The notes beneath the pieces were generated by a model. It did not search any database and was not told the DNA's origin. It saw only the letters and a list, made by a program, of their open reading frames with translations. From Lewinellaceae bacterium (GTDB taxonomy: Bacteria > Bacteroidota > Bacteroidia > Chitinophagales > Saprospiraceae): a stretch of DNA of 64,000 bases. Positions 18,627 to 25,397 of the stretch are shown in pieces. The first letter of the stretch is position 1. Each line of letters starts with the position of its first letter. The stretch is from contig JADJRC010000008.1 of NCBI GenBank assembly GCA_016712415.1, positions 186,001 through 250,000 on the forward strand, written 5' to 3'. The position numbers were made by a program, and so were the translations under genes.

Positions 18627-18983
18627 TCAGCGTTTTGTAGCGATATGTACGGTGCCGTTTTTGATCTTGATTGTAACAGGTTTAGACATAGGCTGCTGAA
18701 ATGGTTTGAATTCGTTTAACATGTCTGATTTGATGAAACAAAAGTGCGGCGCAATGCCTGCCCGGCCAATGACATTTTTAGCCTGTTGTGAATTTGAAAC
18801 AAGAAAATATAAATGTTTTATTGGCTTGTTAATCAATACAGTAAAACTAAAAACAGGCATCTCTTGTGATACAGGAATATCCATTTTGAGGCCAGGCGCC
18901 ACACCGTTTTTGCAGCTGGGCGACAATTCCGGAACAAAAACCTGCTGCCGGATTTGTCGCATTTCTTGCAAAGTGTCCGACAT
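18627..18983 (-). CDS. Hypothetical protein (118 aa)
   Basis: I do not recognise this protein. From the ATG at 18983 it reads MSDTLQEMRQIRQQVFVPELS and continues with a mixed beta-like composition and short hydrophobic stretches, but no signal peptide or membrane helix. An upstream ATG at 19007 adds eight residues. The amino-acid make-up looks natural and better than that of the plus-strand frame covering the same bases. The region is AT-richer than its neighbours and has no operon partner. Moderate confidence that it is real. Confidence 0.5.
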   Translation of the reverse strand: MSDTLQEMRQIRQQVFVPELSPSCKNGVAPGLKMDIPVSQEMPVFSFTVLINKPIKHLYFLVSNSQQAKNVIGRAGIAPHFCFIKSDMLNEFKPFQQPMSKPVTIKIKNGTVHIATKR

Positions 18984-19007
18984 ACGCTTAAAAAATTGGG
19001 GCCGCAA

Positions 19008-19039
19008 TTTGCCGGGTATGGATTACCGGCTTACTTTTA
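19008..19039 (+). promoter_or_regulatory. Bacteroidota-type promoter: TTTG - 20 nt - TACTTTTA
   Basis: TTTG at 19008-19011, a 20-base spacer and TACTTTTA at 19032-19039 (one mismatch to TAnnTTTG) fit the -33/-7 layout of Bacteroidota promoters. Transcription would start near 19045 and run into the strong terminator ending at 19159. Confidence 0.5.
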
Positions 19040-19044
19040 GGCCG

Positions 19045-19159
19045 TGAAACGAAACTAATTTTCTGCCATTTATAATCCGCTTTCATGGCACCCTTCCCAT
19101 TATAATCCCATGTGCATTTCCTTTTTGGATCAGGTCGGCCGTCAGGGCCGACCTTTTTT
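19045..19159 (+). ncRNA. Candidate small RNA or attenuated leader (~115 nt)
   Basis: This stretch is bounded by a promoter-like pair (19008-19039) and a textbook intrinsic terminator (19132-19159), with no plus-strand gene between them. It holds two near-repeats of the phrase CATT(T)ATAATCC. It could be a free-standing sRNA or the leader of the saccharopine-dehydrogenase-like gene that starts 145 bases further on. No known RNA family is recognised. Confidence 0.4.
19132..19159 (+). terminator. Strong intrinsic terminator
   Basis: A 9-bp GC-rich perfect stem, AGGTCGGCC/GGCCGACCT, with a 5-base loop is followed by T6. Only the plus strand has the T tract. Confidence 0.8.
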
Positions 19160-19304
19160 GTTGGTATCAACCTTAATCCTCAGCCGGATCCGGTTTTTTT
19201 TCCACCGATGCCCAACAAAACATGTTTTACTGTAAGTTTGCTGTTTAAAGCCCTTGCCGTTGAACCCATAACCAGGTATTTTTCAAGCAAACACAACGAT
19301 TTCC

Positions 19305-19490
19305 ATGAAAAACTTGCTCATCATCGGGGCTGGTCGCTCTGCAACGGCGCTCATCACGTATATACTGGAACAGGCACGGCAGCATGATTTTTTTATCACT
19401 GTCGCCGATGCCGATATAGAACTGGCCAAAAAAAATACACAACCACCCCAAGGGGCGGGCGATTTGGCTCGATGCCTCCAAACCCAATGA
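19305..19490 (+). CDS. Saccharopine dehydrogenase-like protein, N-terminal fragment (frameshifted)
   Basis: The fragment begins MKNLLIIGAGRSATALITYI, a Rossmann NAD(P)-binding start with GxGxxxT. The frame derails after an A8 run at 19428-19435: with seven A the sequence would continue IHNHPKGRAIWLDASKPNDRRDV and join the next entry. The intact gene would be 19305-20640 (about 445 residues). The indel may be a sequencing error in the homopolymer, or A8 may be a natural slippage site. Confidence 0.75.
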   Translation: MKNLLIIGAGRSATALITYILEQARQHDFFITVADADIELAKKNTQPPQGAGDLARCLQTQ

Positions 19491-19500
19491 TCGCCGCGAT

Positions 19501-20640
19501 GTGATCAGCCGGCACGACGTTGTCGTGTCGCTTCTTCCCCCCCAGATGCACCTTGAAGTGGCGCAGGATTGCATCTCCCTGGGTAAACACATGGTCACGG
19601 CCAGTTATGTTTCCAAGCAGGTGTTCCGCCTGGGCGACGAGGCCCGGCAGCGCGCACTGGTATTCATGAACGAACTGGGGCTCGACCCCGGCATCGACCA
19701 CATGAGCGCCATGCAGCGCATCCACAAGATCAGGGCGGCGGGCGGCAAGATCACGGCCTTTTATTCGTATACGGGCGGATTGGTTGCGCCCGAAAGCGAC
19801 GACAACCCCTGGCACTACAAATTCAGCTGGAATCCTCGTAATGTGGTGCTGGCAGGACAGGGGACCGCACAGTTTCTGGAAGAGGGCAGACTTAAGTATA
19901 TTCCTTACCGCCGGCTGTTCCGGCAATATCGCCTGGTCGATATCCCGAATATGGGCCAGTGGGAGGTATATGCCAACCGCGACTCACTGCTTTACCGCGA
20001 AGCATACGGCCTGAAAGACATCAAAACGCTGTTCAGGGGCACCATACGGCACCGGGGCTTCTGCGACGCCTGGAATGCCCTGGTGCGCATCGGCCTGACC
20101 GACGCCACCTTCCCGATCGTCGATTCCGATCAGCTGACTTACCACGATCTGATGGAAGCCTTCCTGGGCATCAGCCAGCATACCGGCTCGGTAAAAGACC
20201 GGATTGCCAAACTGATCGAAGTGGACCCGGAAGGCGACGTCATGAAAAAACTCGAATGGCTCGGGCTGTTCAGCAAGCGTCGCATCAAGGTAAACAATGC
20301 CACTCCCTCGCTCATCCTGGAGAACCTGCTGCTTGAAAAATGGGGCCTGGGGCCTGAAGACAAGGATATGGTTATCATGCAGCACGTCTTCGAGTACGAA
20401 CTGAATCGCAAGAAACGCAAACTCACGTCCACACTGGTCATGAAAGGCGCCAACGGCTCCGATACAGCCATGTCAAAACTGGTCGGTGTCCCCCTGGGCA
20501 TATTTGTCAAACTGCTGCTGCTCGGCAAAATTTCCACCACAGGGGTGAGTATTCCGACCATGCCCGAGGTATATGAACCGATCATGCAGGAACTGGAGGA
20601 CTTTGGCGTAAAATTTATCGAACAGGAAGAGGCGGCCTGA
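19501..20640 (+). CDS. Saccharopine dehydrogenase family protein, main part
   Basis: This is the catalytic and dimerisation part of the gene begun at 19305. It shows HDVVVSLLPPQMHLEVAQDCISLGKHMVTASYVS, NELGLDPGIDHMSAMQRIHKI and FYSYTGGLVAPESDDNPWHYKFSWNPRNVV, all typical of saccharopine dehydrogenase/lysine-ketoglutarate-reductase-like proteins in Bacteroidota. In eukaryotes this family splits saccharopine in lysine metabolism. Bacterial relatives include carboxynorspermidine synthase, and the true substrate here is uncertain. The listed start is a GTG created by the frameshift and is not the natural one. It is monocistronic, with no lysine genes nearby. Confidence 0.88.
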   Translation: MISRHDVVVSLLPPQMHLEVAQDCISLGKHMVTASYVSKQVFRLGDEARQRALVFMNELGLDPGIDHMSAMQRIHKIRAAGGKITAFYSYTGGLVAPESDDNPWHYKFSWNPRNVVLAGQGTAQFLEEGRLKYIPYRRLFRQYRLVDIPNMGQWEVYANRDSLLYREAYGLKDIKTLFRGTIRHRGFCDAWNALVRIGLTDATFPIVDSDQLTYHDLMEAFLGISQHTGSVKDRIAKLIEVDPEGDVMKKLEWLGLFSKRRIKVNNATPSLILENLLLEKWGLGPEDKDMVIMQHVFEYELNRKKRKLTSTLVMKGANGSDTAMSKLVGVPLGIFVKLLLLGKISTTGVSIPTMPEVYEPIMQELEDFGVKFIEQEEAA

Positions 20641-20803
20641 TAAATCCGTCAAGTTGCATGGCTGACAGGTTCTTTCTTTTTCAGACAGGGTACGCATGAT
20701 TTACCGGACGAACAAGGCGGTCTGCTTTCGAAAATCATGTAAATCATGTGTTATCCTGTCTGAAAACAGGAAAGCCTGTCAAAATCACCTTCAGGCGTCA
20801 CCC

Positions 20804-21487
20804 TCAGGTATTGGCAAAGGTGTCCAGCATTCCAATCAGCGTTTGGTTCAGGTTTTCGATGGCCAACGGCAGGTTCCACGCCTCCCGGTTGCGGGGCTCT
20901 ACGTAATTGGATATGCTCCTGATTTCCAGAAAGGGAATATCTGCAAGCAGGCAGGCATAAAAGAAGGCGGCGCCTTCCATGCTTTCCACCTGCGCATGCG
21001 GGTACTTTGCACGTATCGCTTCGATGGCGGGTTGCCAGCCGTGTACTTTGTTGACAGTGATACCTTCCACTTCGGGTAAAAACGGAAACCTGCCGCCATC
21101 GGGATTGCGCAGGACGCCATTGGAGAAGGGCGGTTCGTCGGCGCCGGCAAGTCCCAGTTCGAATAAATCCGTAAAACGGCCGTCGGCTTCCTCCACCCCC
21201 AGGTCGCCGAAGCGTTCGGCGGTCACGTTGAGCACCTGTCCAAGACCGAGGTTGTGGTCGAAAGCGCCTGCGATACCTGCGTTCAGGGCAAGGTCGGGCC
21301 GAAGTCGGGCAAAAAAAGCGCCCAGTTGCCAGCAGGTGGAAGCCACGCCGATACCCGTGGTCAGTGTAACGATACGCAGGTTGTTTTTTTCAAAAACGCC
21401 GGTTTCCTTAGGCGTACAGTTCTTTTGCAGCCATTCGGCAAGGGGTAATACTTCAAAAGGAGTCGCTGCGGTCAACAGAATTTGCAT
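20804..21487 (-). CDS. mqnB: Futalosine hydrolase
   Basis: The protein has 227 residues when started at the ATG at 21487 (MQILLTAATPFEV), the family-like start. The frame is open further upstream but that part is not protein-like. It belongs to the nucleoside phosphorylase/MTAN fold: TTGIGVASTCWQLGAF, LALNAGIAGAFD, VESMEGAAFFYACLLADIPFLEIRSISNYVEPR. It hydrolyses futalosine to dehypoxanthine futalosine in the alternative (mqn) menaquinone pathway in the cytoplasm. No other mqn gene is in the window. It is divergent from the methyltransferase gene, with 68 bases between the start codons. Confidence 0.9.
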   Translation of the reverse strand: MQILLTAATPFEVLPLAEWLQKNCTPKETGVFEKNNLRIVTLTTGIGVASTCWQLGAFFARLRPDLALNAGIAGAFDHNLGLGQVLNVTAERFGDLGVEEADGRFTDLFELGLAGADEPPFSNGVLRNPDGGRFPFLPEVEGITVNKVHGWQPAIEAIRAKYPHAQVESMEGAAFFYACLLADIPFLEIRSISNYVEPRNREAWNLPLAIENLNQTLIGMLDTFANT

Positions 21488-21555
21488 GATCCGAGTTTTA
21501 GGGTGAAGATAATTCATCGGACGGCACTTACCTTTCCGCCGGAAAATCAATTTAT

Positions 21556-22296
21556 ATGAAGAAAGAATGGTTTGTCGACTGGTTTGATTCGCCGTATTAC
21601 CATATCCTGTACAAGCATCACGACGAACAGGATGCCAGAATTGCGCTCGACAACCTGCTCAGCGCCCTCCATCTTGTCCCCGGCGCGCGTATTCTCGACC
21701 TCGCATGCGGCAAGGGCCGCCATTCGCGCTACCTGGCCGGAAAGGGTTTTGACGTAACAGGTCTCGATATTTCCACCTCCAGCATCGCCTTCGCCCGCCG
21801 TTCGGAACACGATCACCTGACGTTTTACCAGCACGACATGCGCCTGCCGTTCAGGATCAATTACTTTGATGCAGTGATGAATATGTTTACGAGCTTCGGA
21901 TATTTCAAAACGGATCGCGACCATCTGCTCACCCTGCAAAATGTTTGGAAGGGACTGCGGCCTGGCGGGTTGTTTCTGCTCGATTATTTCAATTCACAAT
22001 GGGTTCGGGACAGTCTGGTGCGCACAGAGCAGAAGGAAATCGACGGTATTTCCTTCCGGATACACCGGCATGTGCGGAACGGGTATGTGTACAAAAAGGT
22101 TGCGTTTACGGTCGACGGACGGCTGTTGTGGTTCCAGGAGCGTGTCCGTTTGTTTACGCCCGACGATTTCCGGGTGTTATTCGCGCAGGCGGGACTTGAG
22201 ATGGTAAAGATTTACGGCGATTACAACCTGGGCGCTTTCGACCCGGCCCAATCCAGGCGACTTATCCTGATCGCTCAAAAACCTTTAAAAGCATGA
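21556..22296 (+). CDS. Class I SAM-dependent methyltransferase
   Basis: The 246-residue protein has motif I ILDLACGKGRHSRYLAGKGFDVTGLDIS, a motif II/III region MRLPFRINYFDAVMNMFTSFGYF, and LRPGGLFLLDYFN. It is a methyltransferase of the type 11/25 class. The substrate cannot be told. Relatives often act on small molecules or lipids. Its stop overlaps the start of the PAP2 gene (ATGA), so the two are translationally coupled. Confidence 0.9.
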   Translation: MKKEWFVDWFDSPYYHILYKHHDEQDARIALDNLLSALHLVPGARILDLACGKGRHSRYLAGKGFDVTGLDISTSSIAFARRSEHDHLTFYQHDMRLPFRINYFDAVMNMFTSFGYFKTDRDHLLTLQNVWKGLRPGGLFLLDYFNSQWVRDSLVRTEQKEIDGISFRIHRHVRNGYVYKKVAFTVDGRLLWFQERVRLFTPDDFRVLFAQAGLEMVKIYGDYNLGAFDPAQSRRLILIAQKPLKA

Positions 22297-22889
22297 GTTG
22301 GCTGGAAATATTGAAGAACTGGGATGCTGCGGTGTTTCAATGCATCAACAGCGACCTGGGAAATCCCGTTTTCGATGTCTTGTTGCCTCTTTTCCGGGAA
22401 AAATGGTTCTGGGCGCCGCTTTATCTCTTTCTGGGGGCGTTTGTCTGGTCGAACTACGGGAAAAAAGGGTGGATACTTGTGCTGGGCATGGTACTTTCCG
22501 TGGGGTTGGCCGATATGACCAGCAGCAGACTGGTCAAAAATAATGTTCAGCGACTACGCCCCTGCAATGATCCGGCGATGGTTGAAACGCTTCATTTGCG
22601 CGTTTCATGCGGCTCGGGGTACAGTTTTACGTCGTCGCATGCTGCCAATCATTTTGCCCTGGCGGTGTTCCTGATCGGCTTGTTTGGCCACCGGTCCCGC
22701 CGGGTTCGTCCCGCCGCACTTACCTGGGCCGGACTGATCGCGCTTTCGCAGGTGTATGTGGGGGTGCATTATCCGGGCGATGTCATTTGCGGCGCTATCC
22801 TGGGCGCAGCGATCGGGTGGCCGGTTGCGGTTGTGGCAAGCAGGTGCCTGAATACAAACATGGATCATCCCGAATTTCGCGAATGGTAG
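22293..22889 (+). CDS. PAP2-family phosphatase (membrane)
   Basis: The 198-residue protein has about five membrane helices and the three PAP2 signatures: KNNVQRLRPCND (KxxxxxxRP), YSFTSSHAANHF (a variant of PSGH), and SQVYVGVHYPGD (SRxxxxxHxxxD with Gln in place of Arg). It probably removes phosphate from a lipid pyrophosphate such as undecaprenyl-PP or from phosphatidic acid. Its last residues (MDHPEFREW) are encoded by the left outer arm of the composite inverted repeat at 22863-23008, so the element may have supplied the stop codon. Confidence 0.9.
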   Translation: MSWLEILKNWDAAVFQCINSDLGNPVFDVLLPLFREKWFWAPLYLFLGAFVWSNYGKKGWILVLGMVLSVGLADMTSSRLVKNNVQRLRPCNDPAMVETLHLRVSCGSGYSFTSSHAANHFALAVFLIGLFGHRSRRVRPAALTWAGLIALSQVYVGVHYPGDVICGAILGAAIGWPVAVVASRCLNTNMDHPEFREW

Positions 22890-23008
22890 TGTGTTTCCCG
22901 CAGATTACCGCAGAAAAAACCCGCAGATTCACGCAGATTTGATAATATTCTGCGTGAATCTGCGGGTTTTTTCTGCCTGAATCTGCGGGAAATAAATTCG
23001 GGATGATC
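22863..23008. repeat. 146-bp composite inverted repeat overlapping the end of the PAP2 gene
   Basis: The inner part has two 44-base arms (22894-22937 and 22949-22992) with three mismatches and an 11-base loop. They are built from repeats of CCGCAGATT-like words and contain A6/T6 runs. The outer part has two perfect 15-base arms (22863-22877 and 22994-23008). The element lies between convergent genes. It may terminate transcription in both directions and resembles a small non-autonomous mobile element (MITE-like). Confidence 0.85.
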
Positions 23009-23043
23009 TATGCCGGCACACAGGGCTGCAAAATATCACTTTG

Positions 23044-23280
23044 CTACTTCGATAAGCCTTCCGGCAATTTCAGAAGACGACCGACCACTGTGATATCAGG
23101 TACAGGAATTTCCCGGGTATCGGAGCAATCGCTTTCTTCTGTTTTGGGCTGCTCCAAGGTAGATTTAACACACGTGGGCATCAGCGCCCTGTTGGCGTGC
23201 AGGTTTACAAAAAGGAAAGAAGAAAGGCTAAAAAGGATAATTAGAGGAAATAAAGATTGCGGAAGTTGTTTTCGTTTCAT
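23044..23280 (-). CDS. Small exported hypothetical protein (78 aa)
   Basis: The protein starts MKRKQLPQSLFPLIILFSLSS, a signal peptide or N-terminal anchor. A short acidic mature part follows with two Cys (PTCVK, ESDCS) and ends DITVVGRLLKLPEGLSK. I do not recognise the family. It stands alone, just beyond the composite repeat. Confidence 0.55.
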   Translation of the reverse strand: MKRKQLPQSLFPLIILFSLSSFLFVNLHANRALMPTCVKSTLEQPKTEESDCSDTREIPVPDITVVGRLLKLPEGLSK

Positions 23281-23415
23281 GAGTCTTCAATTTAAGACAG
23301 TACGAAAGTAGTCAGAATTCTTTGAATGGCAGGTATAATACGACCAATAAAGTTTTCACATAGACAAACAATCAATTGGAAAGGTTGCAGTCGGGTTGAT
23401 ATTTTTTGATAGAAA

Positions 23416-23444
23416 AACCCGACCAGTATTGCACCGGCCGGGTT
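23416..23444 (-). terminator. Intrinsic terminator of the DUF1573 gene
   Basis: The inverted arms AACCCGACC/GGCCGGGTT have one mismatch. On the minus strand the hairpin is followed by TTTTTC. It lies 36 bases past the natural stop of the DUF1573 frame (23480). Confidence 0.6.
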
Positions 23445-23535
23445 CGTATCGTCAAACCAAAAATCAATCAGTCAAGTAATTATTGTTTGATGCCACCCGT
23501 GCTGGCCGGGACGCTTTCCTGCGTTGCCGGGGCCT

Positions 23536-23907
23536 TCACGTCACCTTTGATGGTGAGGTGTGGGTATCAGAAGCTTCGTTGGTCGTAAGGGTCACCGTTT
23601 TGGTGAAAGCGCCAACGCGTTGCGTGTCGTAGCGCACTTCAATAACGTTGCTTTCGCCGGGCATGATCGGTTCTTTCGGGTAAGTCGGGACCGTGCAGCC
23701 GCAAGAGCCTTTAGCCGTTTTGATAATCAGCGGCTCATTGCCGGTGTTGGTGAATTTGAATTTGCGGATCGGGTCGCCACCTTTTTCGACGGTACCGTAG
23801 TCGATAGTTGTTACGTCAAAGGTCATCACCGCACCTGCGGCGCTTTGAGCACTTGCACAATATGCACCAACCAATACGAAAGCGAGAACAGAGATAATTT
23901 GTTTCAT
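23536..23907 (-). CDS. DUF1573 domain-containing protein (C-terminus frameshifted)
   Basis: The 123-residue protein as read has a signal peptide (MKQIISVLAFVLVGAYCASAQ). A DUF1573 domain (about 28-110) follows, with an Ig/ASH-like fold: FDVTTIDYGTVEKGGDPIRKFKFTNTGNEPL, KGSCGCTVPTYPKEPI, GESNVIEVRYDT. A base seems to be missing at 23557-23558. The other frame gives the natural continuation TLTIKGDVKAPATQES ... GGIKQ and a stop at 23480, so the intact gene is 23480-23907. The role of these periplasmic or surface proteins is unknown. It is a single gene with its own promoter box and terminator. Confidence 0.88.
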   Translation of the reverse strand: MKQIISVLAFVLVGAYCASAQSAAGAVMTFDVTTIDYGTVEKGGDPIRKFKFTNTGNEPLIIKTAKGSCGCTVPTYPKEPIMPGESNVIEVRYDTQRVGAFTKTVTLTTNEASDTHTSPSKVT

Positions 23908-23959
23908 CAGAAAAAACCGTTTTAATGAGTAATAGAACTTTTAGTCGTGATTGCTGGGA

Positions 23960-23967
23960 CAAAAGTA
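23960..23967 (-). promoter_or_regulatory. -7 element TACTTTTG of the DUF1573 gene
   Basis: TACTTTTG on the minus strand matches TAnnTTTG exactly and lies 52 bases upstream of the ATG. A GTTTT stretch about 20 bases further upstream could serve as a weak -33. Confidence 0.55.
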
Positions 23968-24077
23968 GTTGGGGGCGTTTTGCCTGAAAACACCTTCGCT
24001 GTTAACGATGTCCAAAAGAAAGTGAACTCTTATTGAAAGCTGCCTGAAATCGCGCTTTTCGGCCCTGCCGCCGCGGA

Positions 24078-25379
24078 CTAATTTTGCCTTCCGCCCAAAA
24101 TCTGGTCGGTGATCCGGGCGATCAGGCCTTTGTTTTCGGTAATGATCTCGGCCTTTCCGTAAAGTTGCGCCTCAAAACTGATGGTTTTGTTGTAGTTGGT
24201 TTTCAGCACATTATTGTCGCTGTCCTTTATCGAGATCAGGACCGCGTACTGGTTGTCTTTGGGCACGAGCGATTTGGAGAAAACCACACCCCGCAAGGTT
24301 CCGAATTCATGGTAGGGATAGTTGTCCAGTTTGAGGATTACCTTCTGCGCAGGCTTTACCCGGCCGCTGACCTCTACAGGCAGCAGCATTTTGCCGACAA
24401 TCAGGTCGCTCTTGGAAGGCACGATGGTGAGTATTTGCTCGCCCTCCCGGACGAACCTGTTGACCATGGAATTGTTGACGACAGCCTTGCCGGTGATTGG
24501 CGAGGTGATGAGGTAGGTCTGTTTCCATTTATCAATACCGCTGCGCAGGGTATTCAGACTGCCCAAAAGGCGCGAGGATGTATTGGAGGTATTTTCCTCC
24601 TGGTCGAAAGAGGCGTCGGCTATGCCTTTCCGCAGTCCGATAATCTCACTGCGTTTGCGCAATATATTCTCCTCGTAGAGATCGCGTTGCCGTTCGAGAT
24701 CGGCGAGTTTGGTGCGTTCCTTTTCAAAATCGACCCGCGATGTGATACCCTGTTCGTACAGTTTTTTTTGCGTTTCATACAGTTCTTCGGCAGTTTTCAG
24801 TTGCTCTCTGACGCGGTCAAGGCCCTTTTCCTCGAACGAAATGCTCTGCTCCAGCTGGCGTATCTGCTTGTTGATGGAGCCGATGTTCGATTGTACCGCA
24901 GTATTCTTGTTTTCCTTGCCAAACTGAAAATAATCGAGCTGCTGTATGAAGTCGGCATACATGATTTGCAGGTCGCCCAACGACAGGTTGCGCGGTGGAT
25001 TCAGCAGCCGGAGCGAATCCGGACGGGAGCGTTGCCAGGCCCTGACGGCCATATCCAGTTCGATCACATGTTCATAATTGGCCGTGCTTTGCAATACCGC
25101 CAGCAGATCACCCCTGTTGACAGGCATATTATCGCGTACCAGCATGCGCTGGACCGTACCGTCGGCACGGGCCACCACATCGGCCGGCGGGTCTATCGTA
25201 GTGATCAGAACCTTGCCGGACACCACGTCGGGGTATTGAATAAACCATGCTGCCAGCACCATCATTCCAAACCCGGCCAGTACGATCATTGTGCCCCAGC
25301 GCACCAGCCAGTGCGGGGGGGTTCCGAGTATCTCCTGTACATCTTCAGAGCGAAGTTCGACGTAGTTTTTTTCTTCCAT
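24078..25379 (-). CDS. HlyD-family periplasmic adaptor of a type I exporter
   Basis: The 433-residue protein has a cytoplasmic N-terminus, one membrane helix (about 30-50), a biotinyl-lipoyl-like half (ADGTVQRMLVRDNMPVNRGDLLAVL), a long coiled coil (about 150-265, rich in E/K/Q heptads) and the second lipoyl half and beta-barrel (YLITSPITGKAVVNNSMVNRFVREGEQILTIVP). This is a membrane fusion protein linking an inner-membrane ABC exporter to an outer-membrane channel. It is encoded 18 bases downstream of the C39-peptidase ABC transporter, so the two form one export machine. The TolC-like partner is not in the window. Confidence 0.92.
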   Translation of the reverse strand: MEEKNYVELRSEDVQEILGTPPHWLVRWGTMIVLAGFGMMVLAAWFIQYPDVVSGKVLITTIDPPADVVARADGTVQRMLVRDNMPVNRGDLLAVLQSTANYEHVIELDMAVRAWQRSRPDSLRLLNPPRNLSLGDLQIMYADFIQQLDYFQFGKENKNTAVQSNIGSINKQIRQLEQSISFEEKGLDRVREQLKTAEELYETQKKLYEQGITSRVDFEKERTKLADLERQRDLYEENILRKRSEIIGLRKGIADASFDQEENTSNTSSRLLGSLNTLRSGIDKWKQTYLITSPITGKAVVNNSMVNRFVREGEQILTIVPSKSDLIVGKMLLPVEVSGRVKPAQKVILKLDNYPYHEFGTLRGVVFSKSLVPKDNQYAVLISIKDSDNNVLKTNYNKTISFEAQLYGKAEIITENKGLIARITDQILGGRQN

Positions 25380-25397
25380 GGCCGTTACGAAGGCTTT

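Noticed and set aside
18706..19047. 113-codon plus-strand frame antisense to the 18627-18983 gene
   Set aside because: It is Cys- and Arg-rich in an unnatural way, and the minus-strand reading looks more like a protein. I could not fully exclude it, since a plus-strand terminator follows.
18988..19170. 60-codon minus-strand frame ending just before the 18627-18983 gene
   Set aside because: Part of it (VGPDGRPDP) is the antisense of the strong plus-strand terminator, so coding is doubtful. Kept only as the counter-hypothesis to the sRNA.
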